This document shows positions 12,563-22,876 of a stretch of 64,000 nt of DNA, one piece after another (positions within the stretch are counted from its first letter, which is position 1; the number at the start of each line of letters is the position of its first letter). Made by a program: the position numbers and the translations under genes. Source of the stretch: Dactylis glomerata (lineage: Eukaryota; Streptophyta; Magnoliopsida; Poales; Poaceae); NCBI GenBank assembly GCA_007115705.1, contig QXEO01001808.1, positions 248,001 to 312,000 on the forward strand, read 5' to 3'. A model generated the notes under the pieces. That model was not told where the DNA came from. It made no database searches and worked only from the letters and a program-made list of their open reading frames with translations.

Positions 12563-13057
12563 AAAGCTCCTGAAAATGGCTGGATTAAAATCAACGTGGA
12601 TGCCTCTTTTGTCAAGGGTACTGCCTCCATAGCTTGTATTTGCAGGGACCACGCAGGAAAGGTTCTTTGGGCAAGAAATGAGGCAAATATCAAGTGCCAG
12701 GACGTTGCTGAAGCTGAAGCAAAGGCCTGCCTTCTAGGCCTACAGAGTGCTCAAAGCGTAAACAACTCTGCTATTGTCCTGGAATCGGACGGTTTAGTGG
12801 TTGTTAATGCCATAAAAAGGAGAGATCAGGGTCATTCTCGTGTTTGGAGAATTTATGAGGACATCAAAACTGTTCAAGATAGTTGTTTAAGGTTTGAAAT
12901 TGTGAAAATTGGTAGAGAGAGCAACAATGCTGCCCATGTGTTAGCTGATTTAGCTAGATTTGCTGGGCAGGGTCAGAGCTGGTTGGAGCATGTTCCACCG
13001 GCTGTGGCTAACATTGTAGAGATTGAATCTGTAAAACTTGTTGATCTGGTTATATAA
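12563..13057 (+). pseudogene. LINE ORF2 fragment: RNase H (RVT_3-like)
   Basis: This is the direct in-frame continuation after the TAG stop. The catalytic pattern of RNase H is visible: D in NVDASF, E in AEAEAKA, D in ESDG, and the C-terminal NNAAHVLADLAR block. It degrades the RNA strand of the RNA-DNA hybrid during target-primed reverse transcription in intact elements. It ends at a natural stop about 15 bases before the A-tail. The domain is complete but separated from any polymerase, so it is a dead copy. A start at 12,596 would be possible but is not required. Confidence 0.85.
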
Positions 13058-13162
13058 ATGCTCTTTTTCCCGCAAAAAAAAAATATGCACACATACACAC
13101 ACATTTATGCACACATATACACACAAAATGGTGCGCCACCAATAGCCTTTTTTCCACTAGTG

Positions 13163-14312
13163 TATATAAGGTATATTGAATATGGGAGTATGTACACCCA
13201 AGAGTATATAAGATGAGTCATATATATATATATATATCAACGCGGATTTCCTACCACCGGTGGTAGCTATGCATGCATGTATCATCCTTAGATTGTGGGA
13301 GCATACTATTACTACCGCATGCGATGTAGAGAGCAGGATCATGTTGGTGATAACGGATAAAAAGATTCTGTTTGTTGCATGCATATATTGCTTTAGAAAG
13401 AATACTTGGAAAGGCAACCGCGGATGGCTAGTGCACGTGGTGATCTCGGACATGCCATGCCAAGTTGCCTACCCAAGTAACCTAGTAGACATGCCATGCC
13501 AAGTTGCCTACCCTAAACGCTGACCCAGCACACACACAAAAATGATCCGATTGTTTTTCCCTATTATCTAGTCTGTCGCATTGCTGCCAAGTTGCCTACC
13601 CAAGTAACCTAGTACACGTGATGATCTTGGACATGCCATGCCAAGTTGCCTACTCAAGTAACCTAGTAGACATGCCAAGTGAAACCGAGTTGGCCTACCA
13701 AAGTCAGCTGGTACCTTCTACGCTGAGCTCCAATCCATACCTGCACATAAAGTTATTGTGCTAGGTGTCATACAAGAGCCGTCACTTTTTATCGCCCGAT
13801 AGGGGAAATGAGGCATTAATTACTACGCCGTCCATTTATGCGCCTTTAGTTTTGGATCCCACAGTTGAGAATGGTCAACCAAATCATGATGGCAATTAAC
13901 TACGAAAATGAAATGAGAAAATAAGAATAAGAATATTTGAACATGATTTTTACAGGTTTGTGGGATAGATAGTTTGCTACATTCAAATATATTTTTCAAA
14001 CAGTTTTAAACTCAATAATATAATATTTGAATTTTTATCACTGGTGTCCATATACCCCAAATTTTCACCCATAACTATAAAGAGAAATAGGTAAAGTACA
14101 AACTGAAAGTTAGATAAGATTCTTAGCATGTTTATGCATACAGACCGTGAATGACGTGCTAGTTGGCGTGACCTCGGCTGCACTATCACGATATTACTTT
14201 CGCAGGTCTGGTAAGTCTACCCTCTGCCTCTCGCACTCCATCAAATCATCAATATATTATATGTAGTCAGTAAACGTTCTTTTCTTATATATCTCCATTA
14301 TTAATTAGGTGA
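13163..14312. repeat. Array spacer, copy 7 (1150 bp)
   Basis: This is a standard spacer with CCAAGTTGCC repeats at about 13,460-13,670. No gene is recognised. Confidence 0.85.
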
Positions 14313-14853
14313 CACTAGCACCAGAAGGATCTGTTTGCGATCGATACTCCTTGTCAACATTTGGCCACCCACTAGCCTAAGGTCGTTTCGACAAATTTTA
14401 GAATCTCAAAATTCAAAAGGGAAAATAGACTTTTTCGCACTTTCATATTTTCAATTTTTTTTTAGATCAAAATTTATATTGGATTAAACTTTTGGATTAG
14501 TTATATACACACATATAGCACACATGCAGATATATACACACATATACACACACATATGCATACATAAACACACATATACGCACACATACATACATATACG
14601 CACATATACGCACATATATGCACATATACGCACACATACACGCACATATATGCACACATACACATACATATACGCACATATATGCACATATACGCACATA
14701 TACACACATACACATATACGCACACCTACACATATATACGCATATATACACACATATACGCACGTATACGCACTTATATATGCACACATGCATACATATA
14801 AACACATATACACATATATACATACATATACACACATATATACATACATATAT
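14313..14853 (-). mobile_element. CACTA-derived segment, array copy 7 (truncated)
   Basis: It holds the left boundary motif and the alternating tract (14,503-14,853), but the subterminal repeats and CACTA terminus are missing. The foldback element starts at 14,854. After that element only a short ATATAT stretch remains (22,121-22,145), so the array already ended in or near this tract. Confidence 0.65.
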
Positions 14854-14902
14854 AGGGTTCATCTATACTACAATCGGTTGTAGAATAAGAATCTACAACC
14901 GG
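14854..14902 (+). repeat. Left terminal inverted repeat with hairpin
   Basis: This is the terminal segment containing the hairpin TCGGTTGTAGA / AATCTACAACCGG. It matches the right end in reverse orientation with scattered differences. Confidence 0.8.
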
Positions 14903-14904
14903 CT

Positions 14905-15725
14905 TGTTTATAAGGGGAGGTACGCAGGGGAGGTACGCGCGGCGTTGGAAAAAAAAACCTAACAACCCACAACCGGACCATATTTTCCCCACGACTCCCA
15001 CGCCGACCGACTCGTCCCCTACCTCCAGCACGTTCCTACCGCCGCTGCGCCTCCATGGGCTGCCGCTGTCGCGGCCCCGTGAGATCCCACCGCCGTGCGC
15101 CCTACGAGGTGCCCGACCGCGGCCTCCACGCACTTCCCGGCCACCGCGTCCGAGCGCCTATCCCCGGCCGCCGCGTCCGCGCGCCTCCCCGGACGCCGCG
15201 TCCCCACACCGCCCCGGCGGCCGCGTCCCCGCGCCTCCCCGGATTCTGCGACCCCGCGCTGCCGCAGCAGCCGCGTCCTACCAGCGTCGCCGCTCCCCGC
15301 GTCTTACTGGCACTGCCGCCCCCGCGTCCTACCGGCGCCGCCGCCTCCCAGGTCTTCGCCTACGGCCAGACGCGAGCTATGGGATCCGTCTGCCAGGACG
15401 CGAGCTTGACGAGCCACCAAGCATGGCGCAAGATCGAGGGCGCCCATCCAGGATGCGAGGTTGACGACGCTGCTCGCCAGGATACGGGCTCTGGCCTGGT
15501 CACGGACTCGAGGACGCTGCCTGCCTCCAGGTCGCACGCTCAATCCAGTTGCATGCTCCGGCAAGGTCGCGGGTTCCAGCAACCTGCCCACCTCTGCCAA
15601 TTCGTCCCGTCCGAACAGCGAGTAGAAGCAGTCACTTGCAGTTCAGTTTGCTGTCGCTGTGGTGTTCATTTGTGTGCAAACCGATGTTATTCTTATTATT
15701 CTTCTCTAATCTTTAACGTGTAATG
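14905..15725. other. GC-rich passenger segment, possible captured gene fragment
   Basis: This ~800-bp island of high GC content lies inside an AT-rich element. Several overlapping frames of 100-220 codons run through it on both strands, rich in Pro, Arg and Ala, as expected for GC-rich DNA of any origin. No domain is recognised. Its composition suggests host sequence (5' UTR, first exon or intron) captured by the element, as in Pack-MULEs, but the source is unknown. Confidence 0.45.
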
Positions 15726-15899
15726 CCATCGTTTGAATACACAGTGTGTTTTACATGGAGATGGAGATTGCCGGATGTTCTTTTTTTTCACCGAATTATT
15801 TCCTATGGGACCTCCAAATCATTTTTAGGAAATTCACATTTTCTCATAAGACAGTATTATGTATGTAAAAGTAAAATTATTATTCGGTGAATGCAAAAA

Positions 15900-17850
15900 G
15901 ACTCAGGTAGTTCAAATGCTTACAAAGAGGAGTACCCGACAGTTTAGGTGTTGATTACGAGGGCAGTTTATGCGTGATTAGGAGGAAAGTACATGCAGAG
16001 ATTCTCGAAAAACATACTCCAATTGACACTTCATCTGCGTTTACGACGTAAGTACAAGCGATAAAGAGACGCCGTTCAGTTGCACTACCGCTGCAGTTCA
16101 ATGCGGCATTTTAGAAAACGTGACTCACGAGCGTGACTTCGAGCAGTTCAGGTATACTAACACGACAGTTCAAGAATGCAACTCCGGAAAGTTCAAGAGC
16201 GCGATTAGGGAAAGTTCAGGTGTACTAAATGCGAGAGTTTACCTGGAACATGCTAGAATTTTTATGTAAATCAAATTTAATTTTTACCACCACGGGAAGT
16301 TTAGGAGCGCGATTGAGGGAAGTTCAGGCGCACCAAACACGGCAGTTCACCTCGAACATGCTAGACTTTTTTTAATAAAAATTGGATTTCATTTTACCAC
16401 TATACATGGGCAGTTCAAGAGCGCGAGTGGGGGAAGTTCAAGCGCACCAAATGCGACAGTTCACCTCGAACATCGTCGATTTTTTATTTAAATCTTATTT
16501 AATTTTTACCACTACGGGCAGTTCAAGAGTGTGAGTGGTATAAGTTCAAGCTCACCAAATGAGGCAGTTCAGCTTGAACATGCTATAATATTTATTTAAA
16601 CCAGAAATATGTTTTACCACTACGGGCAAATCAAGAATGTTAACCAAAGCAGTTCAAGTGCGCTACTCAAGGCAGTTCAGGTGGGCTTACGAGGGAAGTG
16701 CAGGTGGTGGCTAAAAGTAGTTCAGGTGTACTAACATGGTATTTTAGAAAACTCGACAGTGATACGCGACTCAAAGCAGTTCAGGTGCACTAGCGCGGGA
16801 AGTTCAGGAACGCTACTGTGGAAAGTTCAGGCGCACTAACGAGGGAAGTACAGGCTAGCGAAACTTCAAGAAGTTCAGCCGCACCAACGATGCAGTTCAG
16901 CAACTTGACTCGGGCAGTTCAGGTGCACTAACGCGGCAGTTCAGAGAAAGTGATCTATAGGCATGACTCAGGGCAGTTCAGGCGCACTGACGAGACAGTT
17001 CAGGAACGCAACTCCGAGAAGTTCGGATGCACTAAATGCATCAATTCACCTTGAACACGCTAGAATTTTCACTTTTGTTTGATTTATTTTTTACCATAGT
17101 GGAAATTTATGTTTATTCTAAGCGTAATTTTACTTTGAACAAGAGGAAAGTTCAATTGCAAGAAATTAAAAAGTTAAATTTTGTCAACATTCAATTTAAT
17201 CATAAAATAAGTTCAGTTACACATCCAGAGCAGTTCAGCTGCATATGAGAAGCAGTTCAAGTACTCTGTTTTTTTCCGAGCGGAAATCCTACCCATTAAA
17301 ATTATTTCTATATGTCCCGGTTGCACAAGTAAATCACATAAATACTTAATATACAATGATATGAGTCTACTTTCACTTATACATGGTGTCATGCCCCAGT
17401 CAACCACCATAGTCATGCCAAATTCAAATCGCTCGCATATGGACGTCATTCCTACTATTTACTATTCTTGAAAATGATTTCTAAATCTTGCAAAATTTGG
17501 AAACATCACTTTGACAAAAAAGTTGCGCAATTTTAATATCTTTCGAACGGTATATCATTTACTTCATTCCGATTAGCCATTTAGAAGTAATTGCAAAAAC
17601 AGTTCATGCAAAATCGAGAAATCCGGAAATCCGAATCAACTATATTCAAAACTGCTCTTAAATGGTAGGAAATCCGAAAAAATGATCAAAATGAAAAAGT
17701 TTCGCCTAATCCACAGCTTTTCAATGATATATTATGTGCATAAATCGGATAAACGGTTGAAAAATGAAGAGCAAAATACTGCTCGATATGAAAAAAATCC
17801 GCGAAACAAATGTTTCGTATATTCAAAATTACTTCTAAACTGTTCCGAAT
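15900..17850 (+). repeat. Left inverted arm of AGTTCAGG repeats
   Basis: Dozens of degenerate ~25-35 bp repeats of GGCAGTTCAGGTGCACTAACG type fill 15,900-17,250. A less repetitive ~600-bp part follows (17,250-17,850). The arm is the reverse complement of 18,255-20,060, with over ~1.8 kb of recognisable pairing; for example the 17,262-17,300 segment pairs with 18,800-18,840. Confidence 0.85.
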
Positions 17851-18254
17851 TTCAAAAAACACTTAAGATCAATAAGTTGGGCAATTTTCTTGCGAATCCA
17901 ACGGTATATTGTATGCATTATTCCAATAAACCATGTGAAAACCGTGGCCAAATTACTGTCCGCCCATACAAAATGACGCGAAAATCCGATTATTGTTTTT
18001 TAAAAATAACCTGAAAAATATTTAAAATTTCAAAAAACTGTTATAACATAAAAGTTTCGGAATTTGATAAGCTTTTTAACGGTATATCATTTGCTCAAAT
18101 CTGATGAATGGTTAGGAAATTATAATCAAAACATTGTAGTCTCATGTATTATAGCGAGAAGTTCAACAATGTTCATCTAAACAAATAGCGAGAAGTTCAA
18201 CCGTGTTTACCATGGAAGTTCAAAACTGGTTGTAGATCGTTAATCTACAACCGG
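17851..18254. other. Spacer between inverted arms
   Basis: About 400 bases separate the arms. The spacer contains the third CTGGTTGTAGATC / TTAATCTACAACCGG palindrome at its right edge. No coding sequence is seen. Confidence 0.6.
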
Positions 18255-18262
18255 TTGTAGAA
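18229..18262. repeat. Central copy of the terminal palindrome
   Basis: The same hairpin motif as at both ends of the element lies at the junction of spacer and right arm. It may mark the fusion of two shorter elements in opposite orientation. Confidence 0.75.
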
Positions 18263-20060
18263 GTAATTTTAAATATACGAAACATTTGTTTCGCGGATTT
18301 TTTCATATCGAGCAGTATTTTGCTCTTCATTTTTCAACCGTTTATCCGATTTATGCACATGATATATCATTGGAAAGCTGTGGATTAGGTGCAACTTTTT
18401 CATTTTGATCATTTTTTTCGGATTTCCTACCATTTAAGAGCAGTTTTTAATATAGTTGATTCGGATTTCCGGATTTCTCGATTTTGCATGAACTATTTTT
18501 GCAATTACTTCTAAACGACTAATCGGAATGAAGTAAATGATATACCGTTCGAAAGATATTAAAATTGCGCAACTTTTTTGTCAAGGTGATGTTTCCAAAT
18601 TTTGCAAGGTTTAGAAATCATTTTCAAGAATAGTAAATAGTAGGAATGACGCCCATATACGAGCGATTTGAATTTGGCATGGCTGTGGTGGTTGAGTGGG
18701 GCATGCCACCATGTATAAGTGAAAATAGACTCATATCATTGTATATTAAGTATTTATGTGGTTTACTTGTGCAACCGGGACATATAGAAACGATTTTAAT
18801 GGGTAGGATTTCCGCTCGGAAAAAACAGAGTACTTGAACTGCTTCTCACATGCAGCTGAACTGCTCTCGATGTGTAACTGAACTTATTTTATAATTAAAT
18901 TGAATGTTGACAAAATTTAACTTTTTAATTTCTTGCAATCGAACTTTCCTCTTGTTCAAAGTAAACTTTCGCTTAGTATAAGCAGAAATTTCCACTGTGG
19001 CAAAAAATAAATTCGACAAAAGTGAAAATTCTAGCGTGTTCAAGGTGAATTGATGCGTTTAGTGCATCTGAACTTCTCAGAGTTGCTTTCCTGAACTGTC
19101 TACTCACTGCGCCTGAACTGCCCTGAGTCATGCCTATAGGTCACTTTCTCTGAACTGCCGCGTTAGTGCACCTGAACTGCCCGACTCAAGTTGCTGAACT
19201 GCATCGTTGGTGCGGCTGAACTTCTTGAAGTTTCGCTAGCCTGTACTTCCCTCGTTTGTACGCCTGAACTTTTCGGAGTTGCGGTCCTGAACTTTTCGAG
19301 CTAGTGCAGCTGAACTGCTTGGAGTCGCGCACCGCGGTCGAGTTTTCTAAATTGCCTCGTTAGTGCACTTGAACTTCCCAAAGTTCCGCACACCTGTACT
19401 TCCCTTGTTAGTGCGCCTGAACTTCCCACGGTAGCGTTCCTGAACTTACCGCGCTAGCGCACCTGAACTGCTTTGAGTCGTGTATCACGGTCGAGTTTTC
19501 TAAAATGCCTTGCTAGTACACCCGAACTACCTCTAGCCACCACCTGCACTTCCCTCATAAGCCCACCTGAACTGCCTCGAGTAGCACACTTGAACTGCTT
19601 TGGTTAGCGCTCTTGAACTGCCCATAGTGGTAAAAAATAATCTTGATTTAAATAGAAATTCTAGCATGTTCCAGGTGAACTGCCGCGTTGGTGCGCCTGA
19701 ACTTTCCTCACTCGCACTCCTGAACTGCCCATGGTGCTAAAAGTTAACTCCGATTTTTTAAAAAAATTCTAGCATGTTCGAGGTGAACTGCCGCGTTTGG
19801 TGCGTCTGAACTTCTCCCACTCGCGCTCTTGAACACCTTGTAGTGGTAAAATTTAACTTTTAATTTGTTGCAATCAAACTTCCTGCTTCTTCAAAGTGAA
19901 CTTTCGCTTAGTATAAAGAGAAATTTTCACCATGGTAAAAAAGAAATCTGACAAAAGTGAAAATTCTAGCGTGTTCAAGGTGAATTGATGCGTATAGTGC
20001 ATCCGAACTTCCCAGAGTCTCGTTCCTGAACTGCCTCGTTAGTGCACCTGAACTGCCCTG
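18255..20060 (-). repeat. Right inverted arm
   Basis: This is the reverse complement of the left arm, reading CTGAACTGCC-type repeats. A segment around 18,915-19,100 (AACTTTCGCTTAGTATAA) is repeated directly at 19,848-20,060, so this arm carries an internal duplication that the left arm lacks. Confidence 0.85.
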
Positions 20061-21050
20061 GGTCATGCCCAGCAGTCATGTTCTCTGAACTGCCGCGTTA
20101 GTGCACCTGAACTGCCTCTGGTCACCACATGTACTTCCCTTGTATGCGCAACTGAACTGCCGTTTATAAGCACCCGAAGTGCCTTGCGAAGCGCACCTAA
20201 CCTGCCTAGAGTCGCATTCCTGTACTGCCCATAGTTAATACATGAACTTTCCTCGTAAGTGCAACTGAACTGCCCGCTTTTTACTCTGTCTTGATGGATT
20301 TACCACGTGTATTTCCCTTGTAAACTCACGTGAACCGCCTATATACTCCCCTTCTAAGCACCCGAACTGCCACTGGAAGCGCACCTAAATTGCTTTTAGA
20401 AGTGCACCTGAACTTCCTCTAGAAGCACACCTGCATGGATACTTCCCTCATGAGTTCTTGAATTGCCTCTGGAAGGCACATGAACTGCCTGGGTAGTTCT
20501 CTCGTAAGCATATGAACTGTCGCGTTAGTGCACCTACACTTTTGTAGGCCCGTTTTTAAAATGTAGTGTTAGAGCACCTGAACTCCCGGCCTTAGACCAC
20601 CTAGACTTCTAGGAGTAGCGTTTGTGAACTGCCTGCGTTACTTAGCTGAACTGCTCGGAGTAGCGGACTTAGGGTGTACGAACTGCCGGCAAAGGCCACC
20701 TGATCTTCCTGGAGTAGCATTACTGAACTGCCCGCGTTACTCAGCTGAACTGCCCGAGATAGCCGCCGGCTTAGGCCACTTGAACTTCCTAGAGTAACGT
20801 TTCTAAACTGCTTGTGGTAGTCAGTTGTACTGTCCAGAGCAGCGAACTCAGGTTTCTGAACTGCCGGCTTATGCCCCATTTTCGGAGTAGCCGCCGGCTT
20901 AGGCCACTTGAACTTCGTGGAATAACGTTTCTGAACTGCTCGTGGTAGTCAGCTGTACTGCCCGGCAACGGACTCAGGTTTCTGAACTGCCGGCTTAGCC
21001 ACATTTTCGGAGTAGCGTTTCTAAAACTCAGCTGTACCGCTATATTTCTA
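20061..21050 (-). repeat. Further CTGAACTGCC-type repeats
   Basis: The same short repeat family continues beyond the well-paired arm, with two near-duplicate blocks containing GGCCACTTGAACTTC at about 20,775 and 20,900. No coding sequence is seen. Confidence 0.7.
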
Positions 21051-21400
21051 AAAGTTGTACTACCGTGTGAAGACGAGGCATGTATTTCCGACTAGTAAGA
21101 ATGTGGTTAAAAAAAAGAAATTGTAATAAGAATGTTACTTTCAACCACTCATTTTATCTTGTCGTCTCTAATTTATTTTTAACTACCGTATATGCTCATG
21201 TTCTCTATAGCCATTCAATATTTTTTGTATTTTTATGTAACCCCATACAAACAATGGAACGTTAAAATATTTGTTTAGCTCTTGTAGACATATCATCAAA
21301 CACGTAGAGAGCACCAAATACAGTAACTAAACATAATTTTTTCTGTGTTTTGTTTAGGCTGATTGCATCAAACCTGAGCATCACAAAAAAAATTAAACGG
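21051..21400. other. AT-rich linker, nothing recognised
   Basis: AT-rich sequence lies between the repeat arm and the second GC-rich passenger. No repeat or gene is identified. Confidence 0.5.
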
Positions 21401-22050
21401 ATTAGAGCAGCGAGAGAGCATGAGAAAGTGGAGCGGCAACGCCACATGGTGCATGCACGCCAGGAGAGAGAGAGCAGCAGCAGGCCAGTAGCATGACGCG
21501 CAAGGAGCAGCAGGAACCAGGAACATGCCAGCAGAACACACCCCGCACGATGGGATAGAAGGCAGTAGCAACAAATGTCAGAGATCGAGCGACGGGAGTG
21601 GGAAAAATGGGAGCGGGCCTCCTCGTCGTTGTAGGACTAACCGAGCCACTCGGGGAGGCGCTGCTCTGCTCGTGCAGCATCCAGGGGGTGGCTAGCTGCC
21701 GGAGAGGCGCCGAGCGGCAGCTAATTACCTCGGGAGATCTCTCGTCCCTGCAGCGCTGCCAGGAGGTAGAGCTGCGGCTCTCGCGACCTGGGAGGACGGC
21801 GGCATCAGCGCAAGGCGCCGGCGTGCGGCACCAGATCCGGGCGGTGCCAGGCGGCATCAGGCCTCGCGTGCGGTGGTTGCAGGGAGTCAGTTGCGGTGGT
21901 TTCCGGCGGCGGGAGGGACACGATGTTGTCGGTGGCTGGAGGAGCACGGGGCGGCCGCCGAACAGGAAGAAAGCCTGCGGGACTTGGGACTGGCACCGCG
22001 CCGAAACAAACAAAAAAGGCACGCGGGATCTGGGGATTTTTCATCACGCA
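21400..22050. other. Second GC-rich passenger segment
   Basis: About 650 GC-rich bases carry overlapping frames on both strands (for example 21,598-22,089 plus and 21,402-22,022 minus). None shows a domain I recognise. It is not related to the left GC-rich segment. It is possible captured host sequence. Confidence 0.4.
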
Positions 22051-22070
22051 TCTCGACTATATAGGGTCGA

Positions 22071-22120
22071 CCCGGTTGTAGATTACTAATCTACAACCGG
22101 TTTTAGAATAGACACACCCT
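22071..22120 (-). repeat. Right terminal inverted repeat with hairpin
   Basis: The hairpin CGGTTGTAGATT / AATCTACAACCGG is followed by TTTTAGAATAGACACACCCT, the degenerate reverse complement of the left terminus. Confidence 0.8.
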
Positions 22121-22876
22121 ATATATATATGTATATGTATATGGGAAATAGTGGGATAGTCACCATGATAGCTGTACATATGCATCCCACCGTTGGATCT
22201 GGCACATGCATCATGGTGGTCTCCAAGTCTAACACTGCCACTACTAACGGCGTTATATAGGGAGCACAACATATATCATTTATTTATGTTTTTTCCTCCA
22301 TCACGGCACTAGAGATGTTGGTCTGGTTTTGTTTTCATTCACATTGCATGTGCATGCAGGTGTGCGTGGGGGTTCGGTCCTATGACAAGTTTTGAAAACT
22401 TTTCCAACGTGCTCACTGCTTGTTGCCTATTATTCCATGCATGCGGTCTCCTCAGTGCTTTTGTTTTCGTTCGACTTGCCCACTTTTGTTTTCTTTTCCA
22501 AATCTCTACTTATCCGTCCTTTTGTTTTGAATCTTCAACTGTTTTGTTCTCTCTACCTAGGAACTAGTCACTGTTTATTTCACGGTGGTCGCATCCCACA
22601 AGGTGTATGAGCCAACTTTTGGGTTTGTTCTCGTGATGTATCTGACAGGCCACTATCGACTCCCTCGTGACATGCTCCCGTCACGTATCGCACTCACCAC
22701 ACAACATGCTATCTAATCTCTGCTCCCGTCCTCCGGTCTGATCCCCAATGACCCAGAACCCTTCCACTCTTCCCTCACCGCATCTAGCCCCAACACCACG
22801 CAAATCGGAGGACCAGCCAACCATCGGAGGACCGGCCGACCGTCGGAGGATCTTCAACCAATGCCTCGTTGGGACT
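22121..22876. other. Unassigned sequence
   Basis: This begins with a short AT alternating stretch, then sequence with no recognised gene or element. CGGAGGACC-type words recur three times at 22,805-22,850. Nothing else is identified. Confidence 0.5.

Larger units (their letters stand above)
12002..13082 (+). mobile_element. 5'-truncated LINE with poly-A tail
   Basis: This non-LTR retrotransposon tail encodes a reverse-transcriptase zinc-binding region and an RNase H, then ends in an A-run at about 13,073-13,082. It starts abruptly inside the alternating tract. ATATGCACACATA occurs at 11,989-12,001 and again at 13,083-13,095, a plausible 13-bp target duplication, although the surrounding tract makes chance matches likely. 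It is present in copy 6 only, so it postdates at least part of the array expansion. Confidence 0.85.
11634..13162 (-). mobile_element. CACTA-derived segment, array copy 6 (interrupted by LINE)
   Basis: The alternating tract is short (11,828-12,001 and 13,083-13,126) and is split by a LINE. To the right, the sequence jumps straight from the tract into AAAATGGTGCGCCACC, so the A/T-rich flank and most subterminal repeats are deleted. The terminal CACTA motif at 13,162 is intact. Confidence 0.7.
1..14853. repeat. Seven-copy tandem array of a ~2-2.7 kb CACTA-containing unit
   Basis: Using the shared word GCTGCACTATCACG as a marker, copies sit at 541, 2444, 4656, 6707, 8875, 11488 and 14177, giving periods of 1903, 2212, 2051, 2168, 2613 and 2689 bases. 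Each unit is a spacer of about 1.14 kb followed by a CACTA-derived segment with a long AC/AT/GC alternating tract. The spacers vary by only about a dozen bases in length, so almost all period variation comes from the tract, small deletions and two secondary insertions. The first copy is cut by the window edge and the last ends inside its alternating tract at the foldback element. The many open frames with H-I-Y-T or C-V-Y-M repeats are products of the alternating tract, not genes. Confidence 0.95.
14854..22120. mobile_element. 7.3 kb foldback-like TIR element, no transposase
   Basis: The two ends are inverted copies. The left reads AGGGT...CGGTTGTAGA...AATCTACAACCGG (14,854-14,902) and the right end is its degenerate reverse complement (about 22,071-22,120). 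Each end includes a hairpin of CGGTTGTAGATT / AATCTACAACCG, and a third copy lies near the centre (18,229-18,262). Inside are long inverted arms built from AGTTCAGG repeats, plus GC-rich passengers on both sides. It sits between TAT-rich flanks, so the target duplication is unresolved (ATAT matches). No transposase frame was found; a non-autonomous foldback or Mutator-like element is the best guess. Confidence 0.8.

Noticed and set aside
1..14853. CRISPR-like array in the repeated CCAAGTTGCC words or tandem units
   Set aside because: Repeat spacing is irregular, spacers are themselves repeats, and the context is a plant nuclear transposon cluster.
15055..15723. 222-codon Arg/Pro-rich frame in the GC-rich passenger
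   Set aside because: Overlapping frames of similar length exist on both strands, as expected from GC-rich DNA. No motif was recognised.
17036..18014. Short frames in the inverted arms of the foldback element
   Set aside because: Low-complexity, repeat-derived, present in both arms in opposite sense; no domain.
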